A stretch of DNA of 26,193 nucleotides from an uncultured Faecalibacterium sp. (GTDB lineage Bacteria; Bacillota; Clostridia; Oscillospirales; Ruminococcaceae): contig CAKSWQ010000031.1 in the NCBI GenBank assembly GCA_934512105.1, positions 1 to 26,193 on the forward strand, read 5' to 3'. The notes beneath the pieces were generated by a model. That model had not been told where the DNA came from, ran no database searches, and saw nothing but the letters and a program-made list of their open reading frames with translations. The position numbers were made by a program, and so were the translations under genes. Of this stretch, positions 7,315-15,352 are shown piece after piece. Within the stretch, counting starts at the first letter, position 1, and the number at the start of each line of letters is the position of its first letter.

Positions 7315-7526
7315 CCCTCAGTCTGCTCACTGCGTTCGCAGCCAGCTCCCCCAAGGGGACGCCTATGCCGAGAAAACTCCCCCAGTCTGCTGCGCAGACA
7401 GCCCCCTCGGAGATGGGGCCCTTGGCATGGCGGGAAAGTTCCCGACTCAAGCGCAAAGTTCTCGGTTTCGCCAGAGGCTCCCTCTCAGAGGGAGCTGGCA
7501 AAGCCGTCAGGCTTTGCCTGAGGGAG
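7315..7526. repeat. Compound palindromic repeat block, copy B (nested)
   Basis: Within the 379-nt gap after the tRNA lies a mosaic of GC-rich palindromes. The outer parts CCCTCAG (7315-7321) and CTGAGGGAG (7518-7526) are inverted. GCCAGCTCCCCCAAGGGGACGC on the left and GGCTCCCTCTCAGAGGGAGC on the right are each self-complementary. An inner pair CCGAGAA / TTCTCGG sits near 7369 and 7458, and another hairpin GGGAA/TTCCC near 7432-7443. The pieces resemble copies A and C, as if one element had inserted into another. I see no convincing gene in the block. Confidence 0.7.
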
Positions 7527-7538
7527 TTTCTCTGCACA

Positions 7539-7577
7539 AAAAATCGGGCAACCCGCAGACTGCCCGGTTTTGTGCTA
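7539..7577 (-). terminator. Terminator of the 5'-nucleotidase gene (bidirectional form)
   Basis: CGGGCA/TGCCCG stems with flanking A- and T-runs lie 35-70 nt past the stop of the minus-strand phosphoesterase. On the minus strand the hairpin is followed by ATTTTTTGTG. The plus strand also has GGTTTTG after the stem, so it may stop transcription both ways. Confidence 0.8.
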
Positions 7578-7611
7578 TACCGTTGATTTTGCCTTCATAA
7601 AGAGCTTTCTT

Positions 7612-9372
7612 TTACAGGATGGTAATGCGGCCTGCGCCGTAGGGATTCTCGTAATCCAGCAGGTAGCCGGGGTAAGCGGCCAGCGGGCTGTTGGCGCTGG
7701 ACAGATGCGGCAGACCCGCAGCATCCACGCCGTCAAAGATCATGGCGTAGGTAGCCATCACCAGATAATCCTCGGACACATAGTCCTTGATCAGCTCTGC
7801 GCCGTCAAACATGGCAAAGCCGTCGCCCAGATTGCGCAGGGTGTAGTTCATGCCGGCCAGTGCGTAGGTAGCGCCCGGATCCAGCGGCAGATAGCTGCCG
7901 GAAGCCTTATCGTAGATCTTCACGTTCTGCACGCGCGGGGTGCCGGTGGCGCTGCCGATCCAGACGTTCTTCTCGTCGGTCTGCACGGTGTTGGGGATAT
8001 CGGTGTGGATCTCGTAGGCAGCACCGGCCACCTGCAGGAAGCCGCCGTTCTCCTTGCCGCCCTCGCCTGCAAAGCGGGCTGCAAACTCCAAAGCATCCTG
8101 GATCTGCTTGCCGGTGACCGACATCAGGCAGGCCACATTGCCAAAGGGGCTGACCTGCTTGCAGGTCTTGAAGGTCCAGTCGCCTGCGGGTACATCGGCA
8201 CGGATGCCGCCGCCGTTCATGATGGCCAGATCACAGTGCAGCTTTTCCACCTCGTTGAAGTAGGTGTAGATGCCGTCGGCCACAAAGTCGCCGAGGTTGG
8301 TCTCGGCAGAGCGGATGCGGCGCTTGCCGGCGGCGGGGTCGGTGACGTAGAAATCACTGTCGCCCACAGCGATCTTCTCGCCCAGCATATCGTCCACGGT
8401 ATTCACCCAGCCGGTCTGCATGGCGGCAATATTGGCATCCATGCCCTCGTGGGTGGGGATGAGCTTGGTGGTGATCGTGCCGTCTGCGGCGATGGTCATC
8501 TCGCCAACGTTGGCAAAGTAAGAGCCGGTCTGGGTCAGGGTGACAGCCTTGCCGGAGGCATCCTGCACCTGCACATTCTCCATCACGGTATGGGAGTGGC
8601 CGTCAATAAAGGCGTCAAAGCCGCTGGTGTGGGCAATGACTTCCTCACTGGTCCACGGAGAGGAAGAGGGGTCTACGCCCAGATGGCCCAGACCGATGAC
8701 CACGTCTGCCAGAAGCTTTGCCTTATCAATGGCCTTCTGCACGGCATCGTAGAGCTTTTTGCCGTCCTCGCCGCCCTGAATGTCGTAGATGTACTTGCGC
8801 TGTGCCTTGTCCATAAAGTAGGCCGGGGTGGACTTGGTAAAGGTCTCGGGGGTGGTCACGCCCACAAAGGCAATGCGTCTGCCGCCGCGCACGAACACCT
8901 TGACGGAGGGCAGCACCCGCAGCGTAGTGCGCAGGTCTACCCAGTTGCAGGACAGGTACGGGAAGTCTGCTTCCTTCATGATAGCCTTGGCGCGGTCCAT
9001 GCCGTAGTCAAACTCGTGGTTGCCGGGGGTGGCGGCATCGTAACCGGCAGCGTTCATCAGCTTGATGATGGAAGCACCCTCGTCCATAGAGCCGTAGGCA
9101 GTGCCCTGCACATGGTCGCCTGCGTCCACCAGCAGCACATCCTTGCCGGCGTTCTGGTAGCTCTGCTTCAGGTCGGCAATGGCGGCGTAGGTCAGCTTGG
9201 GGCTCTGCTTGTCGATGTAGGTATGGACATCGTTGGTGTACAGGATGGTGACATCGGACTTATCACCAAACCAGCAGGCCGATGCGGCAGGCGCACCGAT
9301 GGCCATGGATGCAGCGGCAGCGGTCACACCAGCAGCCTTTAAAAAGCTGCGACGGGAAATAAGTTGTTTCAC
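7612..9372 (-). CDS. Tat-exported bifunctional 5'-nucleotidase / 2',3'-cyclic phosphodiesterase family protein
   Basis: This 586-residue exported metallophosphoesterase of the 5'-nucleotidase/UshA family dephosphorylates nucleotides outside the membrane. The N-terminus has a twin-arginine motif S6-R-R-S-F-L-K12, a hydrophobic Ala-rich core and A-S-A-C33, which might be a lipobox or a signal peptidase I site. The metallophosphatase domain shows the metal-binding D48-x-H50, D83-A-G-D86-H, G117-N-H-E120 and a GHSH-type motif further on. The C-terminal substrate domain includes NGGGIRADVPAG. The start is a GTG at 9372 preceded by AAAGGAGG at 10 nt; a longer upstream frame would bury the signal peptide and is rejected. 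Its terminator lies at 7539-7577 and its likely promoter at 9449-9477. Confidence 0.9.
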   Translation of the reverse strand: MKQLISRRSFLKAAGVTAAAASMAIGAPAASACWFGDKSDVTILYTNDVHTYIDKQSPKLTYAAIADLKQSYQNAGKDVLLVDAGDHVQGTAYGSMDEGASIIKLMNAAGYDAATPGNHEFDYGMDRAKAIMKEADFPYLSCNWVDLRTTLRVLPSVKVFVRGGRRIAFVGVTTPETFTKSTPAYFMDKAQRKYIYDIQGGEDGKKLYDAVQKAIDKAKLLADVVIGLGHLGVDPSSSPWTSEEVIAHTSGFDAFIDGHSHTVMENVQVQDASGKAVTLTQTGSYFANVGEMTIAADGTITTKLIPTHEGMDANIAAMQTGWVNTVDDMLGEKIAVGDSDFYVTDPAAGKRRIRSAETNLGDFVADGIYTYFNEVEKLHCDLAIMNGGGIRADVPAGDWTFKTCKQVSPFGNVACLMSVTGKQIQDALEFAARFAGEGGKENGGFLQVAGAAYEIHTDIPNTVQTDEKNVWIGSATGTPRVQNVKIYDKASGSYLPLDPGATYALAGMNYTLRNLGDGFAMFDGAELIKDYVSEDYLVMATYAMIFDGVDAAGLPHLSSANSPLAAYPGYLLDYENPYGAGRITIL

Positions 9373-9448
9373 AGGAAAACGACCTCCTTTTATTTTTGGC
9401 GTATCGCATTTGGGGCAGGCTCTTCCCTCCTGCCCTTTCAATAGCTCT

Positions 9449-9477
9449 AGCATAGCACAGAACACCGCCGCAAACAA
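9449..9477 (-). promoter_or_regulatory. Likely promoter of the 5'-nucleotidase gene
   Basis: The minus strand reads TTGTTT, a 17-nt spacer, then TATGCT. The leader to the GTG start is about 70 nt and ends in the AAAGGAGG ribosome site. The rest of the 278-nt gap holds only AT-rich sequence and the oleate hydratase terminator. Confidence 0.6.
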
Positions 9478-9552
9478 GCTAAAATCATTCTTTTGGCACA
9501 AATTATTTTCACGTTCTGCTTTATTTTGACACACATTGTAGCATTTTTACAC

Positions 9553-9601
9553 AAAAAGAGACCTCTCCGTGCCCTGTCGCAGAGCAGCGGAGAGGTCTTT
9601 T
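9553..9601 (-). terminator. Terminator of the oleate hydratase gene
   Basis: An 11-bp stem AGACCTCTCCG/CGGAGAGGTCT (9559-9569 with 9588-9598) is followed on the minus strand by CTTTTTGTG. The plus strand also has a T-run, so it is bidirectional in form. Confidence 0.88.
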
Positions 9602-9650
9602 TAGGGGGAGTATTGACCCGTTGCCGGGTCTATCGGAGGAGAGGGAAATA

Positions 9651-11423
9651 TCAGATGGCGTTATACTCCTTGAGGAACTTCTCAAGGTCGGTGCCCTCGA
9701 TCTTCTTCAAGGCTTCCTTCATGGCCAGACGCGGGATCAGCGGCAGATCCATGTCGGTGATCTTTTTGCCGTCGCGTAGCTTTACGGTGGCATCGATCAG
9801 AGCGCGCACATCGTAGGTGCTGCCCCAGACCTCGGGCACGCCGCGGTCGATGTTCAGCAGGGTGTACACGGCCTCCATACCGGTGCGCATGGAGTACTCG
9901 GTGGTAAAGATGGTGTCGCGGGCGGTCTCGGCAAACTGACCAAGGAAGGCAAAGTTCACAGCACCCTCGGGCACAATATCGGGACGGTCGCCCATAGCAC
10001 GGGGCATGAAGAAGGCATCGATATAGGGCATCATCACAGGCACGGTGTTGGCGCTGTGCTCTGCCAGCTCCGCGATCTGATCCTCGGGCACGCCGATGTG
10101 GTACAGCCACTCCATGCAGATCTCGCGGCCGGTGCACTCGCGCATGGGCTTCTTGACGTAATCGCCGGGCTTATCACTGAACAGGCCGTACACCCAGACG
10201 CACAGCTGGTTCTTGGGCTGATCCTTGAACTGCTGCTGACGGTTCAGCGTCCAGCTGAGCAGCCAGCTGGAGTCCTTGACGGTGACGATGCCGCCGGTGA
10301 CGGTGTGGCCGCTGAAGGGGTCGCGCTTGCAGATCTTGCGGATATACTGGGGGATCTTGTCGTCCAGCGTGGTGATGGTGGCGCTCTCCCAGTTGCTCAG
10401 CTCCGGCTCGGAGCAGAACTTCTCCGGGTGACCGAAGGAGGGATCCTGTGCGGCGATCTTCTTCCACAGATCCCAGCCGTTGCCGGGCTGGATGGTGGGA
10501 TCAAAGCCGGTGGCCTTATCCTGCGCACCCACGGTGCAGCTTTCCACGCAGCCGCCGTTGGTGATGAACAGCAAGTCGTTCTCGGTCAGGTCGATGTTGG
10601 AAGTCTCGCCCTCGTGCTCCACGGTGACAGAGCTTGCCAGCTTGCGGCCGCTCTGGATATCAAACTTCACATCCGTGACCTTGGTATTGTAGTGGAACTG
10701 CACGCCAAAACCTTCCAGATAGCGCACCATGGGCAGGATGATGGACTCGTACTGGTTATAGCGGGTAAAGCGCAGGGCGGTAAAGTCCGGCAGACCGCCG
10801 ATGTGGTGGATATAGCGCTTGAGGTACAGCTTCATCTCCAGAGCGCTGTGCCAGTTCTCGAAGGCGAACATGGTGCGCCAGTACATCCAGAAGTTGGTGT
10901 TGAGCACCTCGTCATCGAAGAAATCGGTGATCTTTTTATCCTGCAGCTGCTCGTCCGGGGTGAAGAACAGCTTCATGATCTCCATAGCGCCCTTATCGGA
11001 CAGGCCGAACTTGCCATCGGTGTGGGCATCCTCGCCGCGGTTGACGGTGGCACGGCACAAGGAGAAGTTGGGGTCCTCCTTGTTCAGCCAGTAGTACTCG
11101 TCCAGCACGCTGGCACCCTCGGTCTCCAGAGAGGGGATGGAGTGCAGCATATCCCACATGACCTCGAAGTGGTTGTCCATCTCGCGGCCGCCGCGCATCA
11201 CATAGCCGATATCGTACTTGTAGCCATCGCAGGCACCGCCGGCCAGTGCGTTCTTTTCAAACACATGGACGTGCTCGCCCTTCATCTGGCCGTCACGCAC
11301 CAGATAGCAGGCAGCGGTCAGGGCTGCCAGACCGGAGCCGATGATATAAGCGGATTTATGATCCACGCCCTCCGGCTTTTTGGGGGTTGCAAAAGCTTCG
11401 TAGTTGCCACTGGAATAGTACAT
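9651..11423 (-). CDS. Oleate hydratase (myosin-cross-reactive antigen family)
   Basis: Oleate hydratase adds water to the cis-9 double bond of free unsaturated fatty acids, giving 10-hydroxy acids; it is FAD-bound and found in gut bacteria. The 590-residue product has the family length and start (MYYSSGNYEA). The FAD-binding site is I-I-G29-S-G31-L-A-A-L-T-A-A, with V-F-E55-K binding the ribose and R-G-G-R80-E81-M carrying the Glu that activates water. Trp- and Tyr-rich lipid-site segments follow around 175-235. The start at 11423 has GGGAGG 8 nt upstream; a TTG further up in frame is less likely. It is a single-gene unit with its own promoter and terminator. Confidence 0.95.
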   Translation of the reverse strand: MYYSSGNYEAFATPKKPEGVDHKSAYIIGSGLAALTAACYLVRDGQMKGEHVHVFEKNALAGGACDGYKYDIGYVMRGGREMDNHFEVMWDMLHSIPSLETEGASVLDEYYWLNKEDPNFSLCRATVNRGEDAHTDGKFGLSDKGAMEIMKLFFTPDEQLQDKKITDFFDDEVLNTNFWMYWRTMFAFENWHSALEMKLYLKRYIHHIGGLPDFTALRFTRYNQYESIILPMVRYLEGFGVQFHYNTKVTDVKFDIQSGRKLASSVTVEHEGETSNIDLTENDLLFITNGGCVESCTVGAQDKATGFDPTIQPGNGWDLWKKIAAQDPSFGHPEKFCSEPELSNWESATITTLDDKIPQYIRKICKRDPFSGHTVTGGIVTVKDSSWLLSWTLNRQQQFKDQPKNQLCVWVYGLFSDKPGDYVKKPMRECTGREICMEWLYHIGVPEDQIAELAEHSANTVPVMMPYIDAFFMPRAMGDRPDIVPEGAVNFAFLGQFAETARDTIFTTEYSMRTGMEAVYTLLNIDRGVPEVWGSTYDVRALIDATVKLRDGKKITDMDLPLIPRLAMKEALKKIEGTDLEKFLKEYNAI

Positions 11424-11482
11424 AAAAAAGCCTCCCTGTTTCAATATTCTTCAGCATCTCGTGTGCTGTTCTCTATGGCAAC

Positions 11483-11511
11483 AGTATACCCCACAAAGCG
11501 AACTTGAACAA
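11483..11511 (-). promoter_or_regulatory. Likely promoter of oleate hydratase
   Basis: The minus strand reads TTGTTC, a 17-nt spacer, then TATACT, about 60 nt before the ATG. The -35 box is imperfect. No clear fatty-acid-regulator operator could be recognised. Confidence 0.55.
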
Positions 11512-11592
11512 CAAACAAACTTTGCCCGGTGTATAGATTTTTTACATCCTCCCTTATTTGCTGGAAATGCGTACAAATTGTGACAAGGAACG

Positions 11593-11715
11593 AACCCTCT
11601 CAGGCGCTGCGCGCCAGCTCTCCCGAAGGGAGAGCTTTATCTGCGTTGACCGTATATTAAAAGCTCCCCCACTCGGGGGAGCTGGCAAAGCCGCAAGGCT
11701 TTGACTGAGAGGGTT
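11593..11715. repeat. Compound palindromic intergenic repeat, copy C
   Basis: The outer arms AACCCTCTCAG (11593-11603) and CTGAGAGGGTT (11705-11715) are inverted. Two inner self-complementary units lie between them: GCTCTCCCGAAGGGAGAGC and GCTCCCCCACTCGGGGGAGC. The right half carries GAGCTGGCAAAGCCG-x-AAGGCTTTG, shared almost exactly with copy B (near 7490-7516). This and the following terminator account for most of the 349-nt gap. Confidence 0.75.
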
Positions 11716-11725
11716 TCCCACGCAG

Positions 11726-11767
11726 AAAGAGAGCCGCCGCACAAGGCTCTGTGCAGCGGCTCTCTAT
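11726..11767 (-). terminator. Terminator of the hydratase / PHP / TSCPD operon
   Basis: A long stem AGAGAGCCGC..GCACA pairs with TGTGC..GCGGCTCTCT just past the TSCPD gene stop. The T-run on the minus strand is short (TTTC), but stem length makes termination likely. Confidence 0.75.
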
Positions 11768-11772
11768 CGGTT

Positions 11773-12036
11773 TTAGTTCATCTCTTCCAGAGCCTTTTTC
11801 AGGTTCTTGGCGATCTGGTCCGGGCAGCTGGTGCCGCGGAAGCCGCACAGCGTGCCGTCCAGACGGGCAATGGCGTCCTCTGCCTTCATGCCGGCAAGCA
11901 GCTGGCAGATGCCCTTCAGGTTGCCGTTGCAGCCGCCGACGACCTCGATGGATGCAATGGTGTGGTCATCGTTCAGCACAAAGTTGGTCTGCTTGGAGCA
12001 GGTGCCCTTGTTCGGGAAGGAAAATTCCTTGCTCAT
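11773..12036 (-). CDS. TSCPD domain protein
   Basis: The 87-residue protein carries the eponymous T69-S-C-P-D73 motif near its C-terminus, plus cysteines at 13, 36, 44 and 64. The G-G-C-N-G-N-L-K-G-I-C segment is well kept in this family of small clostridial proteins, and related domains are found fused to vitamin B12-dependent ribonucleotide reductases. A metal or redox role for the cysteines is inferred, not known. The start at 12036 is preceded by GAGGA, and the PHP gene ends 4 nt before it, so the two are translated from one mRNA. Confidence 0.85.
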   Translation of the reverse strand: MSKEFSFPNKGTCSKQTNFVLNDDHTIASIEVVGGCNGNLKGICQLLAGMKAEDAIARLDGTLCGFRGTSCPDQIAKNLKKALEEMN

Positions 12037-12040
12037 GGTC

Positions 12041-12901
12041 TTACGTCCTCTCTCTTTTACGTTTTTCAGCGATGGCGCGCAGCTGCGCTGCGGCTTCGTC
12101 CGGTGCGGTGCAGGTACCGATGGGGTGGGGGTGCTTGTGGTTGCGGCCATGGAAGTCCGTGCCCGCAGTCGCCACAAGGCCGTACTGTTTGCACAGGGCA
12201 AGGCACTCGGCGCTGTCCTCCGGACTGTTGCTGGGGTGGTACACCTCTATGCCGTCCACTGCGCCCTCTGCCGCCAGTTCGCGCAGCAGGGGCATACTTT
12301 TATACACCGTGGGGTGGGCAAACACCACCGCGCCGCCGCTGGCTTTAGCGGTAGCCAGCACCTGCCGCACCGGCAGATACTCCGGCGAGTGCAGCACGAT
12401 GCCCCGGGGGTTCCACCCGAACAGCTTGTGGTAGGTCTCGCCGTAGATGCTGCCATCGGTCAGGCCCAGCAGTTCCAGCGCCTGCATCAGCCCGCTTTTG
12501 AACAGCACCCCGCTGGCCTTGGTGGTCTCCCACGCAAGGTCGGTGGTAAACTGCGGGTACAGCTGCTCCAACTCCTTTGCGCTCTGCAAAGCGCAGGCGT
12601 TGCGGCGCTCCTTCATGATGGCGCAGTGCTCCCGCAGCGCCGGGCAGTCCACGTCCGGGTAGTAGCACAGCAGGTGCACCCGGTGCTGCCGCTCAAAGTC
12701 GTAGCCGGTCAGCTCCACGGCGGGGATCAGCTCTACCCCGTCCTGCCCGGTGTGGGCGTAGGCGTACTGGGCGCTGAGCAGGGTGTCGTGGTCGGAAAGG
12801 GCGATGGCGTGCAGCCCGGTGCGGGCGGCAATGGGTGCCAGCCGCTCGATGGGTACAGCGCCGTCTGAGCAGGTGGAATGGATATGCAGGTCACAGGACA
12901 T
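12041..12901 (-). CDS. PHP domain metal-dependent phosphoesterase (YciV/RNase AM-like)
   Basis: PHP phosphoesterases use a trinuclear metal site; close relatives act as 5'-3' exoribonucleases or 3',5'-nucleoside bisphosphate phosphatases. The 286-residue product has the metal ligands in order: H6-x-H8 and D13 in D-L-H-I-H-S-T-C-S-D-G, S-D37-H38-D, E63, H76, H196-P, and T-D249-F-H251. The 90-185 insert is typical of the YciV branch. A short linker with AAGGAAG separates it from the upstream hydratase gene, and the TSCPD gene follows at 4 nt. Which substrate it uses cannot be told from the sequence. Confidence 0.88.
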   Translation of the reverse strand: MSCDLHIHSTCSDGAVPIERLAPIAARTGLHAIALSDHDTLLSAQYAYAHTGQDGVELIPAVELTGYDFERQHRVHLLCYYPDVDCPALREHCAIMKERRNACALQSAKELEQLYPQFTTDLAWETTKASGVLFKSGLMQALELLGLTDGSIYGETYHKLFGWNPRGIVLHSPEYLPVRQVLATAKASGGAVVFAHPTVYKSMPLLRELAAEGAVDGIEVYHPSNSPEDSAECLALCKQYGLVATAGTDFHGRNHKHPHPIGTCTAPDEAAAQLRAIAEKRKRERT

Positions 12902-12915
12902 AGCGGGTTACTTCC

Positions 12916-15192
12916 TTAGTGCTTATAGAAATTGATCAGGCAGCCGTCAGCCAGGATCTGGCGCTCGTCGGTGGTAAGCGGAGCCATATACAGGCTGAAC
13001 TCCTTGACGGTATCGCCCAGAACATAGGCCTTGATGTTCTGCAGGTCGCCCTTGAGTGCCTCCCGCACGTTGGGGATGAGCACATAATCGCCCAGACCAA
13101 AGGGGGTGGCACCTGCCAGCTGCAGGGGCAGCATGCCCCAGTTGATCAGGTTGGAGCGGTAACGCTTGGTGGCGTACTCGGTTACGATATTGGCACCGGC
13201 ACCCAGCACACGCTGGCAGCTGGCGGCCTGCTCACGGGCAGAGCCGTCACCGGGCTTGACCGCAAAAATGGTGGAGGCGATCTGGATATCCTTCCAGCTC
13301 AGCTGCTCGCAGCCGGGCACGGCGTTCACCTTGGCCAGCAGGGCGGCGTCCCCTGCACCGGCACGGCGGGCGTTCTCCTCGGCCTGCACAGCCTTGGCGC
13401 GGCCCACATACTCCGGGTCCTTGCGGCTGAGGGTGAACTCGGCCAGACCCAGGGGATTCGAGCGGTAAGAGGAGGTCTCACCGGAGGGGATCAGCTCGTC
13501 GGTGGTGGTGACGGGGTCGGTGATATAAGAAGCCACCTTCAGCAGCAGATTGTCGCCCAGCGGTGCGATCTCCGGCCAGTCCTTGATGTTGGGGCCGAAC
13601 TTGAGCAGGGCGTCGTAATCGCCCTTGCCAAAGCCCTGATACACGCGGGTATCGTAACTGGAGGCATCGTACTGGTACTCCGGCACGGTGGGATCGTAAT
13701 CAATGTCGGTGGCGGGGGTCAGGATGCCGCCGTTTGCGGTGGTGGCTGCAATGCTGCGGGCATCCATCAGTGCCACACCGGACAGCTGGCCGCTGCCGGG
13801 CTTGGAGCCCTCGCGGCTGGGGAAGTTGCGGGTGGTGTGACGGATGGACAGTGCGCCGTTGGCGGGCACATCGCCTGCGCCGAAGCAGGGGCCGCAGAAA
13901 GCGGTGCGGATGGTAGCGCCGCTGGCCATCAGCTCGCCGATGACGCCGGTGCGCACCAGCTCCATCATGATGGGCTGGCTGCCGGGGTAAACGCTCAGGG
14001 CGTAGTCGCCGCAGCCGCCGGTGTGACCCTTGAGGATGGAAGCAGCCTCGTAGATGCTGTCGTACAGACCGCCTGCGCAGCCTGCAATAACGCCCTGATC
14101 CACACGCAGCTTACCGTTTTCGATCTTGCTGCACAGATCCAGCTGCACGTCCTTGCGGCCGATCAGCTTCTGCACATCCTGCTCGCAGGCGTGGAGGATA
14201 TCCTCCAGATTTGCGTTCAGCTCCTCGATGGTAAAGGCGTTGGAGGGGTGCATGGGCAGGGCGATCATGGGACGGATGGCAGAAAGATCCACCTCCACCA
14301 CGCCGTCATAATAGGCAAGGTCTGCCGGTGCCAGCTTTTTGTAGTCCGCTGCACGGCCGTGCACCGCCAGAAAACGCTGGGTGACTTCGTCGGTCTCCCA
14401 GATGGAGGACAGGCAGGTGGTCTCGGTGGTCATGGCATCAATGGCGTTGCGGGTATCCTGCCGCAGGGAGGCAATGCCGGGGCCCACGAACTCCATGACC
14501 TTGTTCTTGACGTAGCCGCTCTTGAACAGCTTGCCCACAAGGGCAATGGCTACATCGTGGGGGCCGCAGCCCGCCGGCAGACTGCCGGTCAGGTAGATGG
14601 CCACCACGCCCGGGCGGGCAACATCATAGGTGCGGCCCAGCAGCTGCTTTGCCAGCTCGCCGCCGCCCTCACCGATGGCCATGGTGCCCAGTGCGCCGTA
14701 GCGGGTGTGGGAGTCCGAGCCAAGGATCATTTTGCCGCAGCCCGCAAAGCGCTCGCGCATATACTGGTGGATGACTGCCATGTGCGGGGGCACAAAGATG
14801 CCGCCGTACTTTTTGGCAGCGGACAGGCCGAAGCGGTGGTCATCCTCGTTGATGGTGCCGCCCACAGCGCACAGGCTGTTGTGGCAGTTGGTGAGCACAT
14901 AAGGGATGGGGAACTTTTCCAGCCCGGAAGCACGGGCGGTCTGGATAATGCCCACAAAGGTGATGTCATGGCTTGCCATGGCATCAAACTTGATCTTCAG
15001 GTTCTCGGCATCGCCGCTGGTGTTGTGTGCCTGCATAATATTGTAGGCCATGGTACCGGTCTTAGCCTTGGCAGCGGCAGCGGCATCAAAGCCCTTCGCT
15101 GCCAGTGCAGCGGGCGCGTTGCCGTCTGCGGGCACCCACTCTCCGCGCGCATAGTACGCACCGCCGGTGCTGCATTTGATCATATCCAACAT
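12916..15192 (-). CDS. Aconitase-family hydratase (YbhJ-like)
   Basis: The 758-residue protein is a single-chain aconitase-superfamily hydratase with the length of Escherichia coli YbhJ rather than of AcnA. It shows G158-S-D-S-H-T plus a Gly-rich run to about 178. The three [4Fe-4S] cysteines appear as C372 (G-C-A-G-G, replacing the usual S-C-T-N), C433 and C436 (F-C-G-P-C). N-F-P-S-R-E-G is at 456-462, and a swivel domain carries [10 protein letters not shown]. Because C372 lies in an altered motif, the substrate may not be citrate. The start at 15192 has GAGAGG 9 nt upstream. It heads an operon with the PHP and TSCPD genes. Confidence 0.85.
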   Translation of the reverse strand: MLDMIKCSTGGAYYARGEWVPADGNAPAALAAKGFDAAAAAKAKTGTMAYNIMQAHNTSGDAENLKIKFDAMASHDITFVGIIQTARASGLEKFPIPYVLTNCHNSLCAVGGTINEDDHRFGLSAAKKYGGIFVPPHMAVIHQYMRERFAGCGKMILGSDSHTRYGALGTMAIGEGGGELAKQLLGRTYDVARPGVVAIYLTGSLPAGCGPHDVAIALVGKLFKSGYVKNKVMEFVGPGIASLRQDTRNAIDAMTTETTCLSSIWETDEVTQRFLAVHGRAADYKKLAPADLAYYDGVVEVDLSAIRPMIALPMHPSNAFTIEELNANLEDILHACEQDVQKLIGRKDVQLDLCSKIENGKLRVDQGVIAGCAGGLYDSIYEAASILKGHTGGCGDYALSVYPGSQPIMMELVRTGVIGELMASGATIRTAFCGPCFGAGDVPANGALSIRHTTRNFPSREGSKPGSGQLSGVALMDARSIAATTANGGILTPATDIDYDPTVPEYQYDASSYDTRVYQGFGKGDYDALLKFGPNIKDWPEIAPLGDNLLLKVASYITDPVTTTDELIPSGETSSYRSNPLGLAEFTLSRKDPEYVGRAKAVQAEENARRAGAGDAALLAKVNAVPGCEQLSWKDIQIASTIFAVKPGDGSAREQAASCQRVLGAGANIVTEYATKRYRSNLINWGMLPLQLAGATPFGLGDYVLIPNVREALKGDLQNIKAYVLGDTVKEFSLYMAPLTTDERQILADGCLINFYKH

Positions 15193-15308
15193 CTCGATTC
15201 GCCTCTCTTTTTGTATTTTCCCGCCCGCCGCAATTGCGGGCATTGCCCCGGCAGTGCAGAGTTCCCCCTGCCCTGCCCTGTTACGGCAAAGCCGTATTTA
15301 CCTGTTAT

Positions 15309-15314
15309 TATAGC
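15309..15314 (-). promoter_or_regulatory. Likely -10 box of the hydratase operon
   Basis: A perfect TATAAT on the minus strand lies about 115 nt before the hydratase ATG. The -35 region is only T-rich. The leader is GC-rich, with GGGCAGGGCAGGG and an inverted CGGCTTTGCCG, and a CCCGCAATTGCGG hairpin; it could fold but matches no riboswitch I recognise. Confidence 0.5.
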
Positions 15315-15318
15315 ATGA

Positions 15319-15350
15319 AAAGGCGAAAAGAAAAAGCACTTTTTATGAAT
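15319..15350 (-). terminator. Possible weak terminator after the MATE gene
   Basis: On the minus strand AAGCA-x-TT pairs with AA-x-TGCTT around a short AT loop and is followed by TTTC-TTTT. It begins just past the transporter stop. The stem is short and overlaps the upstream promoter region of the hydratase operon, so termination is likely partial. Confidence 0.4.
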
Positions 15351-15352
15351 GC

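Noticed and set aside
7400..7530. CRISPR-like repeats after tRNA-Gln
   Set aside because: Units are palindromic and unequal, with no regular spacer length and no cas genes; they match the intergenic palindrome family instead.
7570..9342. Long plus-strand frame opposite the 5'-nucleotidase
   Set aside because: Antisense shadow with biased composition; the minus-strand protein has intact metal-binding motifs and a signal peptide.
9373..9534. N-terminal extension of the 5'-nucleotidase
   Set aside because: It would place 54 residues before the twin-arginine signal. The GTG at 9372 has a strong AAAGGAGG site and starts right at the signal peptide.
12919..15318. Very long plus-strand frame opposite the hydratase gene
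   Set aside because: It is a GC-rich antisense shadow. It is low-complexity (Gly, Ala, His), has no ribosome site and no family marks, while the minus strand shows a full aconitase-family protein.
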